Shown here: positions 1-9,630 of the stretch, in pieces
Layout of the letters: each line of letters opens with the position of its first letter
Numbering within the stretch: position 1 is the first letter of the stretch
Assembly (NCBI GenBank): GCA_936941155.1
Contig: CAKZJE010000033.1
Span: 62,001-126,000, forward strand
Source of the DNA: an uncultured Methylomonas sp.
GTDB taxonomy: Bacteria; Pseudomonadota; Gammaproteobacteria; Methylococcales; Methylomonadaceae
Direction of reading: 5' to 3'
Length of the DNA stretch: 64,000 nucleotides
The notes under the pieces: model-generated
The model's database searches: none
Told to the model about the DNA's origin: nothing
What the model saw: the letters and a program-made list of their open reading frames with translations, nothing else
Position numbers and translations under genes: made by a program

Positions 1-3000
1 ATTAACTGTGGTGCTAGGCGTTGCCAATCCATTCATGGCTGTGACGATTGTTGTAAAAGGTTGCGCAGAATAGGTAAATCCGCCGGCACTACAGCCTTGC
101 GTGACTGTTGTGTTGAAATGGTCGGGAATAAATTCGCCGACGACTGCTCCTGTGTTGCCTGTTGTGCCTTTTGCAGCCGTTGTGCCATCGGCATAAATCA
201 CATTAGAGCCTAAATAATTGCCACTTGCGATGGTTGCAGTCAGGTCAATAATGCCGACTTCACTCCAATTTAAATTGTTGCTGCTGGCAACGCCACTGCT
301 GAAACTGCCCAGCGCACCGGTTAAAAAGCCATTCACTGCGGCTGTTCCTATCGGACGATATTTTACAAAACCGAGTGTTGCTGTTTCTGGTGCAGCTTCC
401 AATCCAAAATTCGGCGTAGTGCTTGGCGTAGCGCATTGGTTTTTGGCTGTAATTGTTGCGCTAAAATTTCGCCCTGCTACCAAAGGTGCTGCCGTAATAT
501 TGCTAAAAGAAAAGCTGGCAGGCGCGGTAATAAAACTGGCACTGGCAGCTGTCATGCCTGTGGCAGCAGCGGTGAGTGTCATTTGCCCGACATCAGGATA
601 CGAAATGGTCATATTCGCTTTTGAGGTGCTATCAAATAACACATTCGTTAACGTGGTAGGTGATGCTGAGCTGGTACTAATCGGAACAGTTATATTTTGA
701 CTGCTGCTATTTAAAAAAGTGACCGAGGCTTGTTTAGTGCCGCTGGCAGGATTGCTATAAGTGGTATAAAAATTGACATTTCGCGCACCGGCATAAAAGT
801 TTGCAGCGCAACCTGAGCCTGTGCCAATCAGGGTAATTGCTTGATTAGCGCAAGAAATATGATTCGGCACATTCAGTGAAAATCCAGATGCCGCTCCGGT
901 AAAAATACAGGCATTCGTGCCGCCAAGATTACAAGTCGTTGTGTTGGTTGCAGCGGGGCTAATAGTGGCTGCATTCACACCAAATGTGGTTGCACCAGAG
1001 GGCACAGTGACTGAAACGGTGGTCGTAATATTGCCTGCTGGAATCGTAAAGTTAGGCGCACCTGCTCCCCAAGTCACGCCTGTGTTTGCTGTGAGTGTGC
1101 CTGTCACATCAGAGGCAACATAACCAGAACACGCTGCATTTGCGCAAGCTTTAATGGTGAGGGTAATCGGTTGGCAAGTAGAGCCTGTAGAGTTACTGCT
1201 GGTGATTTCAATGTGATGGATACCGCCACCCACAGGTAACATTGAAGTGGCACAAACCTGCATATTATCAAACTCGTGAATATCGGTTGAACCACCTGTT
1301 GAAGCAGTTAGGGATAAATAAAAATTGGTAGGCACAGCCGCTTGCCCACTGTTAGCCGCTTTAACATCAAATTTTGGGACAATTGTCGTATAACTACTGC
1401 CTGTGCCTGTGGTATCGCGTTCAACGGTTAAAAAACCATTGATGCTGTTGCTATGGTCAAAGGTAATTCGATATTTATGTGGCGTTGTTTGACTTGCTGC
1501 GTTTGTCCATAAAGCAGGAGAAAGCGTGCCAGTATTTGCTAACAGTGAATAACCCGTATTACCAGAGCCACTGCTGCGTACTGCGATTGAGTTTGGATAA
1601 AAACCAGCCGCTGTATTAGCCCCAGTAGGAGGTGTCCACCCTGCTGGATAACCGGTGCGTGCCTCATTAGTATTAGGAAAGTTTCCCCATTCATCCAGCC
1701 CTATTCCTAACCAACCGCCATTAAATCCTGAAATAGGTGAACCATTATTATATTGTGCGTAGCCTAATGATCCACCATAGCCCCCTGCTGCTGGTGTTGT
1801 GGCAGCATCAGACAATACTACCGTTAAACCATCTGCCCCGCTGCCGCCATACGCAAAGTAATCAAAGGTTAAAATCATTCGATTGCTAGCCCCTGGAAAC
1901 CAACGCTGCAATTGTGCCATTGATTTTAAATTGTTACTTGCAGAAGTCATCCGTAAACGTCCGTTGACAATATTAGGCGTGTAATAACCTGTGCCAGAAC
2001 CAATTACATTCCAGTCTGCAATATTCAGGGAGGTGAAGTTATCCGAAAAACAGGTGTAACTGATGAAACTCACTTGAGCTGTTTGCGTGATGACAATGGC
2101 ATCTGTGGTGTCAGTGGCTGTGTAAGTCAGTGGGCCTTCGGCTGTGCCATCTTTCACAGTAAAAGTAGCGACACCGCTAGCATTGCTAGTGCCACTGATT
2201 GTGGTGATGATGGAACTGCCTGAGCTTGTTGTGAGAATGACTGTTTTGTTAGGAACTGCTGTTCCCGCGCTGTCTTTTAAAGTGACGGTAATTGTTGATA
2301 TAGCACTGGCATCTGCGGCAACAATGGTAGGATTAGCAACCACTGTTGAGGTCGACGCACTGACCGTTCCGTAAGGCGTGAATGTGCCTATTGTTGTGCC
2401 TGTGTTGTAGTTGCCATTGGCATCTTTTTGAAATATTTTGTAAGTATAACTTTGCCCTGTGGTTAAAGCCGTTGTGGTACAACCTGCGCTACCGCCAGAA
2501 CCATCAGTTTTGCTTAACGCCGTTGCTGAGGATGAAGAAATCACACAAGCGACTGTTGCTGTTCCGTCAGTGCTACCTGCGGTCGGAGTTGAGCCTTCAG
2601 TCGGCACTTCGCTACCTGCGGATGCTGCTGCCCAACGGTAAATAACAGAACCACTACTGCTTGCAAAATCACTGGAAACCGAAGTCGTCCAATTCAATGT
2701 GTTTTGTAATGCTCCTGCACTACCACTGATGGATGTCGCAGCCGCAGGCGAGGTGTTATCTATTGTTAAGGAATTCGCATCTGTATCTGTTCCTGTATGT
2801 AAGGCTGTACCCACCCATGCAGTCACCGGAGCATTTATGGCATAACTTGCACCAGGCGGCACAGGCATTAAAACATGAGACAAAGGCGTGATACGCACTT
2901 TAAAACTGCTGAGTGTTGTTGTCGCTGTCATTCCAGTAACAGAAATCGTATTAGAACCTGTCACTGGTGCAGAAGTAGAACCTAATACCGTATCTGTATT

Positions 3001-3861
3001 ATCGGTAATCGCCAGCAAAGCAATGCCTGCGTTTGTTGAAAGATTAACTGTCACCGAGGAAATTGCCTCTGTGCCAGTATTTGTTTGCAAGGTAAAAACA
3101 TCCACATCAGTGGCTGCTGCGTCTGGAGCAATAATTGCGGCAGCAGGATCAGTGCCTGTTGCAAGCGTGGTTGTAGGTGGCGGGAGATAAGTTACAACCA
3201 CCTGAATATAATCAATACTTACTGTATGGGCAGCCCCTGTGGAGCTTAATTTGCTTGCAGCGAATGCAACGCCAAAATTGCTGGCATTAATCTCCGTATT
3301 CGTCCAAGTTGTTCCCCATAAATCGGATGTTGAGCCGTGAGGTTCAGAAAAATCAGTTGTCGTATAAAGTGTTGCTGTTGCGTTATCCGTAGAACCTACT
3401 ACCCCTCCTTTAATCAAGCGCACATTTGTATCATTACTCCCACCGTTTGCTATCGAGTTGGATTTTCGTTCCACATTGACAGCAATTCCTTGAATAGTCG
3501 AGCCGGATGGAATTGCAAAACCATACCCAGTACAGTACAGATAATTGCTAATAGTTCCGTCAAGACTCGCTGTAGCATAGGAATCGTTAGAAGATTGTGC
3601 CCGTGCTGGATTTGTCCAAGCGACAGTGCCTATGCCAGTATTGTTTACACAGGAGCTAGGGCTTCCTGTCGCAGTCAGCGCGATTGCATTAGAACTAAGC
3701 AGAAAATAGATAAAAACAAGTACAACAAAACGTGTCACCGCTATTTTTACAGCAACAGAACAGCCTATGAGATAAATCTTATCACCCGAGCTTAAAAATT
3801 TATTACCCTCAACATATCCCATGCTTAAAAAACGCTGTTGCCGACAGGTAATGTTGTTCAT
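1..3861 (-). CDS. mshQ: MshQ-like secreted adhesin with lectin, Big_1 and DUF6701 regions (3' end outside window)
   Basis: The minus-strand frame is open without a stop from the ATG at 3861 to position 1 (1287 codons) and continues beyond the window. A GAGGA ribosome site lies about 8 bases upstream of the ATG. The N-terminus has a hydrophobic export segment (about residues 30-58). Regions seen in order: an Ig/fibronectin-like part (about 360-490), an invasin-type Big_1 repeat (about 495-595), an L-type/bacterial lectin-like module (about 600-865, with DGLTVVLSD and GGWLGIGLDEWGNF), and a C-terminal DUF6701 start (from about 1115, with GEFIPDHF and FTYSAQPF). DUF6701 is the hallmark of MSHA biogenesis protein MshQ. 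It lies divergent from mshI. A role as a pilus-associated surface adhesin is inference. Small plus-strand reading frames here are shadows. Confidence 0.8.
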   Translation of the reverse strand, partial: MNNITCRQQRFLSMGYVEGNKFLSSGDKIYLIGCSVAVKIAVTRFVVLVFIYFLLSSNAIALTATGSPSSCVNNTGIGTVAWTNPARAQSSNDSYATASLDGTISNYLYCTGYGFAIPSGSTIQGIAVNVERKSNSIANGGSNDTNVRLIKGGVVGSTDNATATLYTTTDFSEPHGSTSDLWGTTWTNTEINASNFGVAFAASKLSSTGAAHTVSIDYIQVVVTYLPPPTTTLATGTDPAAAIIAPDAAATDVDVFTLQTNTGTEAISSVTVNLSTNAGIALLAITDNTDTVLGSTSAPVTGSNTISVTGMTATTTLSSFKVRITPLSHVLMPVPPGASYAINAPVTAWVGTALHTGTDTDANSLTIDNTSPAAATSISGSAGALQNTLNWTTSVSSDFASSSGSVIYRWAAASAGSEVPTEGSTPTAGSTDGTATVACVISSSSATALSKTDGSGGSAGCTTTALTTGQSYTYKIFQKDANGNYNTGTTIGTFTPYGTVSASTSTVVANPTIVAADASAISTITVTLKDSAGTAVPNKTVILTTSSGSSIITTISGTSNASGVATFTVKDGTAEGPLTYTATDTTDAIVITQTAQVSFISYTCFSDNFTSLNIADWNVIGSGTGYYTPNIVNGRLRMTSASNNLKSMAQLQRWFPGASNRMILTFDYFAYGGSGADGLTVVLSDAATTPAAGGYGGSLGYAQYNNGSPISGFNGGWLGIGLDEWGNFPNTNEARTGYPAGWTPPTGANTAAGFYPNSIAVRSSGSGNTGYSLLANTGTLSPALWTNAASQTTPHKYRITFDHSNSINGFLTVERDTTGTGSSYTTIVPKFDVKAANSGQAAVPTNFYLSLTASTGGSTDIHEFDNMQVCATSMLPVGGGIHHIEITSSNSTGSTCQPITLTIKACANAACSGYVASDVTGTLTANTGVTWGAGAPNFTIPAGNITTTVSVTVPSGATTFGVNAATISPAATNTTTCNLGGTNACIFTGAASGFSLNVPNHISCANQAITLIGTGSGCAANFYAGARNVNFYTTYSNPASGTKQASVTFLNSSSQNITVPISTSSASPTTLTNVLFDSTSKANMTISYPDVGQMTLTAAATGMTAASASFITAPASFSFSNITAAPLVAGRNFSATITAKNQCATPSTTPNFGLEAAPETATLGFVKYRPIGTAAVNGFLTGALGSFSSGVASSNNLNWSEVGIIDLTATIASGNYLGSNVIYADGTTAAKGTTGNTGAVVGEFIPDHFNTTVTQGCSAGGFTYSAQPFTTIVTAMNGLATPSTTVN

Positions 3862-3971
3862 TGTTTAGTCCTCATTTAGTTATTACGACACAACTCGATT
3901 TATACTATACTTCTTAGCCTGCTTGAAATAGAAACACTCTTTACTCTCACACCGATCAGGACACAATAACC

Positions 3972-4931
3972 ATGCGGTGGCTGCAAAAGCTTTTTAGAAA
4001 ACACACCCATTGTCAAGGCATCGTCGGAATCAGCTTTTTACCACAGGGAATGACGATTGCCATATCAAACTACATGAAAGATAACGGCTTAAAACTCATT
4101 TTCTGCGAATTTATTGAAACTAAAAAAACGGAAGACTGCGAGCTGGTTTTAAAAAAATGGGTAGCTGAATACAAACTAGAAGACTATCACTGCCATTTAG
4201 TGCTCAATATCGACGACTATCGCCGCGTCAACATTGAAGCTCCAGAAGTTCCTGAAAATGAAATCGCCTTAGCTATCCGCTGGAAAATTAACGAACTTAT
4301 CGACTTTCCTGTCGATGATGCCATGATTGATTATTATCCTGTGCCGGTGTTTAGCGAAAATCGCTCCATGTTAGAAGTGATTGCCAGCCCGCGCAAAACC
4401 ATCACCAGCCAAATTGAACAATGCACAGAAGCGGGATTATCAATCAAAGTCATTGATATTCAAGAAACGACCTTACGCAATCTTGCAGTATTGCTGCGTA
4501 AAAACCAACGCGGTGTTGCGGTGTTGTATTTGCAAAAAAACTTTGGAATTATTCTGGTGCAAAAACGCGGCGTGATTTATGTGGCTCGCAAAATTGCCAT
4601 TGGCTATGAAAAACTGCATTTAGAAGAAAAATATGCAATGGATAATTCAGCTTCAGCAGTACTCAACAATCTAGCCTTAGAAATCCGCCGCTCACTTGAT
4701 TATGTCGAAAGTTATTATCGGCTTGGCGTGATTTCAGAATTAGCGATTGTGCCTTGGTCAGATGACACGCAAAAACTGGTTGAAAATCTTAAAAACGATC
4801 ATGGCATTATCGCGTATATTATGGATTTAGCCGCGATGATGGACTGCGACATCAAACTAGACTATCCCACCCAATCGATTTGCGCACCCGTGATTGGCGC
4901 AACGTTACGCAATCTTGTCACCACAGCATGA
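3972..4931 (+). CDS. mshI: MSHA biogenesis protein MshI (PilM-like)
   Basis: 319 residues, actin-like PilM/GspL-type fold family. Such proteins sit on the cytoplasmic face of the inner membrane and anchor the PilN/PilO-like proteins to the pilus machine. The sequence starts MRWLQKLF and has the typical opening block (GIVGISFLPQGMTIA) followed by the NIDDYRRVNIEAPEVPENE region, seen in MshI and related proteins. It is first in a plus-strand run where each gene overlaps or nearly touches the next; its TGA overlaps the next ATG (ATGA at 4928). An AGGACA ribosome site precedes the ATG. Family assignment rests on this sequence plus the clear mshJ/K/L context. Confidence 0.8.
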   Translation: MRWLQKLFRKHTHCQGIVGISFLPQGMTIAISNYMKDNGLKLIFCEFIETKKTEDCELVLKKWVAEYKLEDYHCHLVLNIDDYRRVNIEAPEVPENEIALAIRWKINELIDFPVDDAMIDYYPVPVFSENRSMLEVIASPRKTITSQIEQCTEAGLSIKVIDIQETTLRNLAVLLRKNQRGVAVLYLQKNFGIILVQKRGVIYVARKIAIGYEKLHLEEKYAMDNSASAVLNNLALEIRRSLDYVESYYRLGVISELAIVPWSDDTQKLVENLKNDHGIIAYIMDLAAMMDCDIKLDYPTQSICAPVIGATLRNLVTTA

Positions 4932-5554
4932 TAGTTCAACAAGTCAATTTATATCAGGATAGCGTTAAGCAGAAACAGCCTGATTTGCCCATTTACTTTA
5001 TTGCAGGCGCGGTGCTGATTGTTTTTTTGCTAGGTTTTGGGTGGCTTAATTACGCTATTCTCAGCAGCCTGCATGAAAATCGCGCGTTAGTGGAAAAAAA
5101 ACAGCAGCAGTTAATTGCAGAACAAACGCATGTTGCAGAATTGCAAGCTAAAGTCCCAAAACCGGAAATGGATGCTTCCTTAATCACGCAACTGAAACAA
5201 TGGGAAAATAAACTGGCAGAATTAAAACAAGTTATCGCAACTCTCGATAATAACAAAGGATTTGCCGCCCAAGGTTTTTCACCTTATTTTCAAGCACTTG
5301 CCAATAATCCTCTGCCAGAAATCTGGCTCACCGCCATCCGTTTGAATGCCGCAGAAAAACTGATTAAATTTGAAGGCAGCACTTTCAAAACCGACAAAAT
5401 TCCTGATTTTTTGCAACAACTGCAACAAGAAACGGTGTTTCATGGACACACTTTTGCTACATTAACCATTCGCAATGCAGAGAAAAATCCTAAATTAATG
5501 AACTTTAAACTTAGCACCCGACTGGAAATTCTTAAAAAAGATGATGTTAAGTAA
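4928..5554 (+). CDS. PilN-like MSHA assembly protein
   Basis: 208 residues from the ATG at 4928, which overlaps the stop of mshI. An upstream in-frame start at 4880 would lie inside mshI and is less likely. The protein begins MIVQQVNLYQ, the typical PilN-like opening, followed by one membrane span (about residues 20-40, IYFIAGAVLIVFLLGFGW) and a coiled-coil region rich in K, Q and E, then a small alpha/beta domain. PilN-like proteins link the cytoplasmic PilM/MshI ring to the periplasmic PilO/MshJ partner. In some genomes this part is annotated as a second MshI; I leave the symbol empty. Confidence 0.75.
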   Translation: MIVQQVNLYQDSVKQKQPDLPIYFIAGAVLIVFLLGFGWLNYAILSSLHENRALVEKKQQQLIAEQTHVAELQAKVPKPEMDASLITQLKQWENKLAELKQVIATLDNNKGFAAQGFSPYFQALANNPLPEIWLTAIRLNAAEKLIKFEGSTFKTDKIPDFLQQLQQETVFHGHTFATLTIRNAEKNPKLMNFKLSTRLEILKKDDVK

Positions 5555-6179
5555 TTTAGTAGAGAAATTTACGGCATTAGCTCCGCGCGAAAAAGGCTTA
5601 ATTGCGTTGGCAATTGTTGCTGTGGTTTGGGGCTGCTGGGATAGTTTTTTTTATACGCCCATCACCAAAGAACAAACCCAACTCAAACAGCGTTTAGCAG
5701 ACATTGACACCCAATTAGCCGCGCAACAGCAAATGGCGATGCAGCTGCAAAATCAAGCGATTGCAGACCCGAATGTGGGGAAACGCAAACAATTGCTGGA
5801 GCTGAAAAGTCATTATCAAGTTTTGCAAGAACAAATCCGCATCTTAAATAAGAACTTTGTTCCGCCCGCACTGATGGCAGAATTATTAAATGATATGCTG
5901 AAGAAAAACAGTCAATTAACCTTGATAAAATTTGAAACCTTGCCCGTTACGCCGTTATTTAATTTCAAATATCAAGAAAATATGATTTACCGACACGGCT
6001 TGATTCTGCGTTTTTCTGGCAATTACTTGGCGATTTTGAATTATTTAACAGCGTTAGAATCCATGCCTTGGCATTTGGTTTGGGACAGCATTGATTATCA
6101 AGTGAAAGAATATCCGACGGCTGAAATTACTCTGCGTGTCTATACGCTCAGTTTGCAAAAGGAATGGCTAAATGTTTAA
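5541..6179 (+). CDS. mshJ: MSHA biogenesis protein MshJ (PilO-like)
   Basis: 212 residues with the MshJ-type opening (LVEKFTALAPREKGLI), one inner-membrane span near residues 18-36 and a periplasmic coiled coil followed by a PilO-like domain. It overlaps the previous gene by 14 bases and is overlapped by mshK, which argues for translational coupling. Two consecutive ATGs (5541, 5544) are possible starts. The expected role is assembly of the inner-membrane alignment complex of the MSHA type IV pilus. Confidence 0.8.
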   Translation: MMLSNLVEKFTALAPREKGLIALAIVAVVWGCWDSFFYTPITKEQTQLKQRLADIDTQLAAQQQMAMQLQNQAIADPNVGKRKQLLELKSHYQVLQEQIRILNKNFVPPALMAELLNDMLKKNSQLTLIKFETLPVTPLFNFKYQENMIYRHGLILRFSGNYLAILNYLTALESMPWHLVWDSIDYQVKEYPTAEITLRVYTLSLQKEWLNV

Positions 6180-6594
6180 AAAATCAGCTTTTTTTAATCT
6201 ATTTTTATTTGAAAATTTTCACGATTTGCTGTCCTCAAAGAATTGCCAATTGTTACGCGCTTTTTCTGAGCTTAAGTTTTTTTGGTTATGGATGCTGTTT
6301 TTCATGCCCGCGCTTGCTCAGGCGCAATTTAAAGACCCCACCAAACCAGATTCTGCCCTGTTTCCGCCGGTTGCGAACCTTACCAAACCCGTTCCAGAAA
6401 AACTGGTGTTATCTGCCATTTGGATAACCGCAACCGGCAAATGGGCAACCATCAATGGCATGAATGTCAAAAAAGGTGACACCCTGCTGAATAATGCTAA
6501 GATTGTGAAAATCACCGAAAACACAGTCTCTCTAAATCACAATGGTCGCATTAAAGTCCTGCAACTGTTGCATAGCCCTTACCAAACGCAATGA
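6172..6594 (+). CDS. mshK: MSHA biogenesis protein MshK
   Basis: 140 residues. A long hydrophobic N-terminal segment (to about residue 48, ending FFMPALAQA) looks like a signal peptide or anchor and is followed by the DPTKP motif that marks MshK and PilP/GspC-like periplasmic proteins. The C-terminal half (WATINGMNVKKGDTL, then KVLQLL) matches the small beta domain that contacts the secretin. The AAAGGAA ribosome site 8 bases upstream supports the start. It overlaps mshJ (8 bases) and mshL (ATGA at 6591). Unusually, the predicted N-terminal extension is long, so export may start at an internal site. Confidence 0.78.
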   Translation: MFKKSAFFNLFLFENFHDLLSSKNCQLLRAFSELKFFWLWMLFFMPALAQAQFKDPTKPDSALFPPVANLTKPVPEKLVLSAIWITATGKWATINGMNVKKGDTLLNNAKIVKITENTVSLNHNGRIKVLQLLHSPYQTQ

Positions 6595-8273
6595 ATTCTA
6601 ACCCGATTGATAAAATGCGCCTCTACTCTCGTTTTGCGATTCCCACTGCTTTAACTCTCATTCTCAGCTCTTGCACGCCGTATTACACAACGGAACAGCC
6701 TCCAGCGAGCGGTGTTCTACCTGAAAAAACGCAAACAGTGCAAAAACAACTCCCAGCCTTACCTGCCATGCCCGCCGCCTCTGAACAAACACAGAGCAAA
6801 TATCATCAAGCGCAGCCGAAATTTTTTAATGTGTCTGTGCATGACATTGATGCGCGGGAGTTTTTTATGGGGCTGGTGATGGATAGCAATGAAAATATTG
6901 TGGTGCATCCTGAAGTGAGCGGCACAATTTCATTGAAGTTGAAAAATGTCAGCTTAGACCAAGTAATTGATATTGTTGAAAGAGTTTATGGTTATGATTG
7001 TGAAAAAAGCGACGCAGGTTACATTGTTTATCCTGCCAAAATGCAAACAAAAATTTTCAAAATTGATCGCTTAGATTTATTACGCGAAGGACGCTCTAAC
7101 ACCGTAGTTACTTCAGGGCAAAATACCACCCAAAATAATCAGCGCGGCAATAACAATCAACAATCCAATAGTGGCAATAGCTCAGGAAATTCCAGTCAAC
7201 AAAACAACAATCAGCAAGGCAATAATAATTCGCAAAATTCCCAAAGCAATAATAGTTGGATTAGAACCTCTTCTAGCACCGATTTTTGGAAAGAGTTAGA
7301 AGACGCATTGCAAGCGATTTTGGCAATTGATGTCAATGCTAAAGTGACGATGAATCGGCAATCGGGCGTGATTGTGGTGCGAGCTAAACCTATGCAGTTG
7401 CGGGAAATTGAAAATTTTCTCAACGCCACGCAAAACCAAATCAGTCGCCAAGTGGTATTGGAAGCGAAAATTATGGAAGTGGTGCTAGATAGCGGGCATC
7501 AAGACGGGGTGAATTGGAAAATGCTGGCACAAAATGGTTTGCGAGAGGCGGCTGGTTTGGTAACAGGTTTTGGTGTGCCGAATCCTGCAAAGTTTTCCTC
7601 TGTGTTTGCCTTAAATGCTGATGCGGGTAGTTTTAGTGCCATGTTGGAACTGCTTGAAACACAAGGGAAAACTAATGTTTTATCCAGTCCGCGCATTTCT
7701 ACGTTAAATAATCAGAAAGCCATTATCAAAGTTGGACGTGACGAATACTTTATTACCGAAGTTTCTGCGAATACTACCGTTTCAGTGACAGGCGATAATT
7801 CTACGCCCTTGCCTACCGCCGTGATGTCATCGTTTTTTTCTGGAATTGTGCTGGATGTAACACCGCAAATAGATGACGCTGACAACATTACGTTACATAT
7901 TCATCCGTCGATTACCAAAGTTGAGAATTTGGAAAAAACGTTTACCGTTTTGGATAAAAGTTATGCGCTTCCGACTGCTCTTAATACGATAAGAGAATCT
8001 GATAGTATCGTGAAAGCACAAAATGGTCAGGTGATTGTGTTAGGTGGCTTGATGCAAGAAAGCGAGGTTGAAAACAAAGAAGGCGTGACCGGGCTTGCCA
8101 CCATTCCGTTTATTGGACATTTATTTCGCGTGGATAAAGGCACAACGCAAAAATCGGAGCTGATTATTTTGCTAAAAGCGTCAATTGTGGATAGCGGTTC
8201 TGATTGGGAAAATGCAATGAGTCCTAGCAAAAGGCGTTTTGAACAACTTAAAGCTAGACCGTTATGGAAGTAG
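6591..8273 (+). CDS. mshL: MSHA biogenesis secretin MshL
   Basis: 560 residues. A lipobox (LILSSC, Cys28) indicates an outer-membrane lipoprotein secretin. Regions in order: a short-domain/secretin N region (about 78-135, with VHPEVSGTISLKL), an Asn/Gln/Ser-rich low-complexity stretch (about 177-222), an N1-like domain (about 230-300), and the secretin beta-barrel domain (about 300-550) ending with PFIGHLFRVDKG and SELIILL, both typical of type II/IV secretins. It forms the outer-membrane pore through which the pilus exits. The start overlaps the mshK stop. It is the last plus-strand gene of the locus; mshM and mshN do not follow. Confidence 0.9.
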   Translation: MNSNPIDKMRLYSRFAIPTALTLILSSCTPYYTTEQPPASGVLPEKTQTVQKQLPALPAMPAASEQTQSKYHQAQPKFFNVSVHDIDAREFFMGLVMDSNENIVVHPEVSGTISLKLKNVSLDQVIDIVERVYGYDCEKSDAGYIVYPAKMQTKIFKIDRLDLLREGRSNTVVTSGQNTTQNNQRGNNNQQSNSGNSSGNSSQQNNNQQGNNNSQNSQSNNSWIRTSSSTDFWKELEDALQAILAIDVNAKVTMNRQSGVIVVRAKPMQLREIENFLNATQNQISRQVVLEAKIMEVVLDSGHQDGVNWKMLAQNGLREAAGLVTGFGVPNPAKFSSVFALNADAGSFSAMLELLETQGKTNVLSSPRISTLNNQKAIIKVGRDEYFITEVSANTTVSVTGDNSTPLPTAVMSSFFSGIVLDVTPQIDDADNITLHIHPSITKVENLEKTFTVLDKSYALPTALNTIRESDSIVKAQNGQVIVLGGLMQESEVENKEGVTGLATIPFIGHLFRVDKGTTQKSELIILLKASIVDSGSDWENAMSPSKRRFEQLKARPLWK

Positions 8274-8284
8274 AGATGTTGCTG

Positions 8285-8331
8285 TGTAGGGGCGATTTTA
8301 ATCGCCTAGGGCGAATGAATTCGCCCCTACA
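8285..8331. repeat. 47-bp two-hairpin repeat (family B, copy 1)
   Basis: Ends TGTAGGGGCG and CGCCCCTACA pair as an outer stem; inside are two short hairpins (GGCGATTTTAATCGCC and GCGAATGAATTCGC). The same length and layout recur at 27491-27537 and, degenerated, at 32375-32420. It lies between the convergent mshL and mshG genes, where it could also end transcription. Confidence 0.75.
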
Positions 8332-8401
8332 TCAATATTCAAAAATGCGGAATCAAAAATCGCGATTTTTGACTCCCTTAATTTTGCAAAATCAAAGAAA
8401 T

Positions 8402-9628
8402 CTAGTGTTTGTGCATGGCAACTTTGCCAAAATCCCAAATCGGCAAAAATACGCCTAAAGCCAAAATCAACACAATCGCGCCTAAACACACAATCAAAAT
8501 CGGCTCAATCTGCGCATTTAAAGTTTTAATTTCATATTCAACATCGCGCTGATACATATCCGCAACTTCGGTCATCATGTCGTCGAGTGAGCCTGATTCT
8601 TCACCCACTTCAATCATTTGCAAAACCAGATGATTAAACACGCCACTATTAATGGCAGTCGAAGAAATACTTTCGCCTCGCTCAATCCCAAACTGCATTC
8701 CTTTGATTTTGTCGCCGATAAAATCATTATCAACGGTTTGCGCCACGAGCTCTAAGCCCTTAATAATCGGCACGCCACTTCTCATCGACAATGACATACT
8801 TCGGGCAAAACGCGCCATCGTTGCTTTTTGAATAATTTTTCCCGCAATTGGCAGTCTTAATTTAATTCGATCCCATTGATATTTGCCTGTGCCGCCTGCG
8901 GTGTACGAGCGAAAACCGATTACAGAACCGACTAAGAGTATCAACAAATACGGCCAACTCACCATCATAAAATGCGAAAAACTCAATAGCATTCGCGTCA
9001 TAAAGGGCAATTGTGCACCAAAACTTTCAAACATTTTGGCAAAAGCGGGAATCACAAAGAGATTGATAATCACAATTGCAATCGTGATGGCAATGATGAC
9101 AAAACTAGGATAACGCAACGCGGCTTTCACTTGGTCGCGCATTGATTTTTCAAAATCAAGATGTTCATACAGATGTAAAAAAACTTTGTCTAACATGCCT
9201 GTGGTTTCACCCACTCGAATCATGCTGACATAAAAACTACTAAAAACTTTAGGATGCAGTTGCAATGCGACGGAGAATTCGCGCCCACTGTCTAAACTCG
9301 CGCGTAAATCTGCAATCACAGCGGCTAATTTTTTATTTTGAATAAAAGACTGCAAACCTTTTAACGCCGACATAATGGGAATACCCGCTTTGAGCAGCGA
9401 ATACATTTGCCTGCTGAACATCATAATATCTAAGGGCTGGATTTTTTCTTCAAACAAGTCAGTAGCGGTACTGATTTGCTTAGCTGAATTGGAGCTAACG
9501 GAAATTTGCAGCGGCGTAATTCCTAAACTAAACAATTGTTTAGCACAATCATTGCTATCCGCACCTTCTAAAACGCCTTGTACTTTCTCGCCCTGCCCAT
9601 TTCGCCCTAGATAGCTGAAAAATGCCAT
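8402..9628 (-). CDS. mshG: MSHA inner-membrane platform protein MshG (GspF/PilC family)
   Basis: 408 residues with two T2SSF (GspF) domains, about residues 65-190 and 270-395, and three membrane spans (about 168-190, 215-240, 375-400). The N-terminus (MAFFSYLGRNGQGEKVQGVLEG) and the duplicated GE(T/E)(T/S)G motifs (RVGETTGMLD and EVGEESGSLDD) are typical of type IV pilus platform proteins. It sits 2 bases after mshE, so the two are co-transcribed on the minus strand, convergent with mshI-L. It is the inner-membrane partner of the MshE motor. Confidence 0.88.
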   Translation of the reverse strand: MAFFSYLGRNGQGEKVQGVLEGADSNDCAKQLFSLGITPLQISVSSNSAKQISTATDLFEEKIQPLDIMMFSRQMYSLLKAGIPIMSALKGLQSFIQNKKLAAVIADLRASLDSGREFSVALQLHPKVFSSFYVSMIRVGETTGMLDKVFLHLYEHLDFEKSMRDQVKAALRYPSFVIIAITIAIVIINLFVIPAFAKMFESFGAQLPFMTRMLLSFSHFMMVSWPYLLILLVGSVIGFRSYTAGGTGKYQWDRIKLRLPIAGKIIQKATMARFARSMSLSMRSGVPIIKGLELVAQTVDNDFIGDKIKGMQFGIERGESISSTAINSGVFNHLVLQMIEVGEESGSLDDMMTEVADMYQRDVEYEIKTLNAQIEPILIVCLGAIVLILALGVFLPIWDFGKVAMHKH

Positions 9629-9630
9629 TA

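Noticed and set aside
218-3795. Series of plus-strand reading frames of 60-152 codons
   Set aside because: They lie opposite the continuous minus-strand MshQ-like frame, whose domains are recognisable; the plus frames have repetitive Val/Ala-rich composition typical of shadows.
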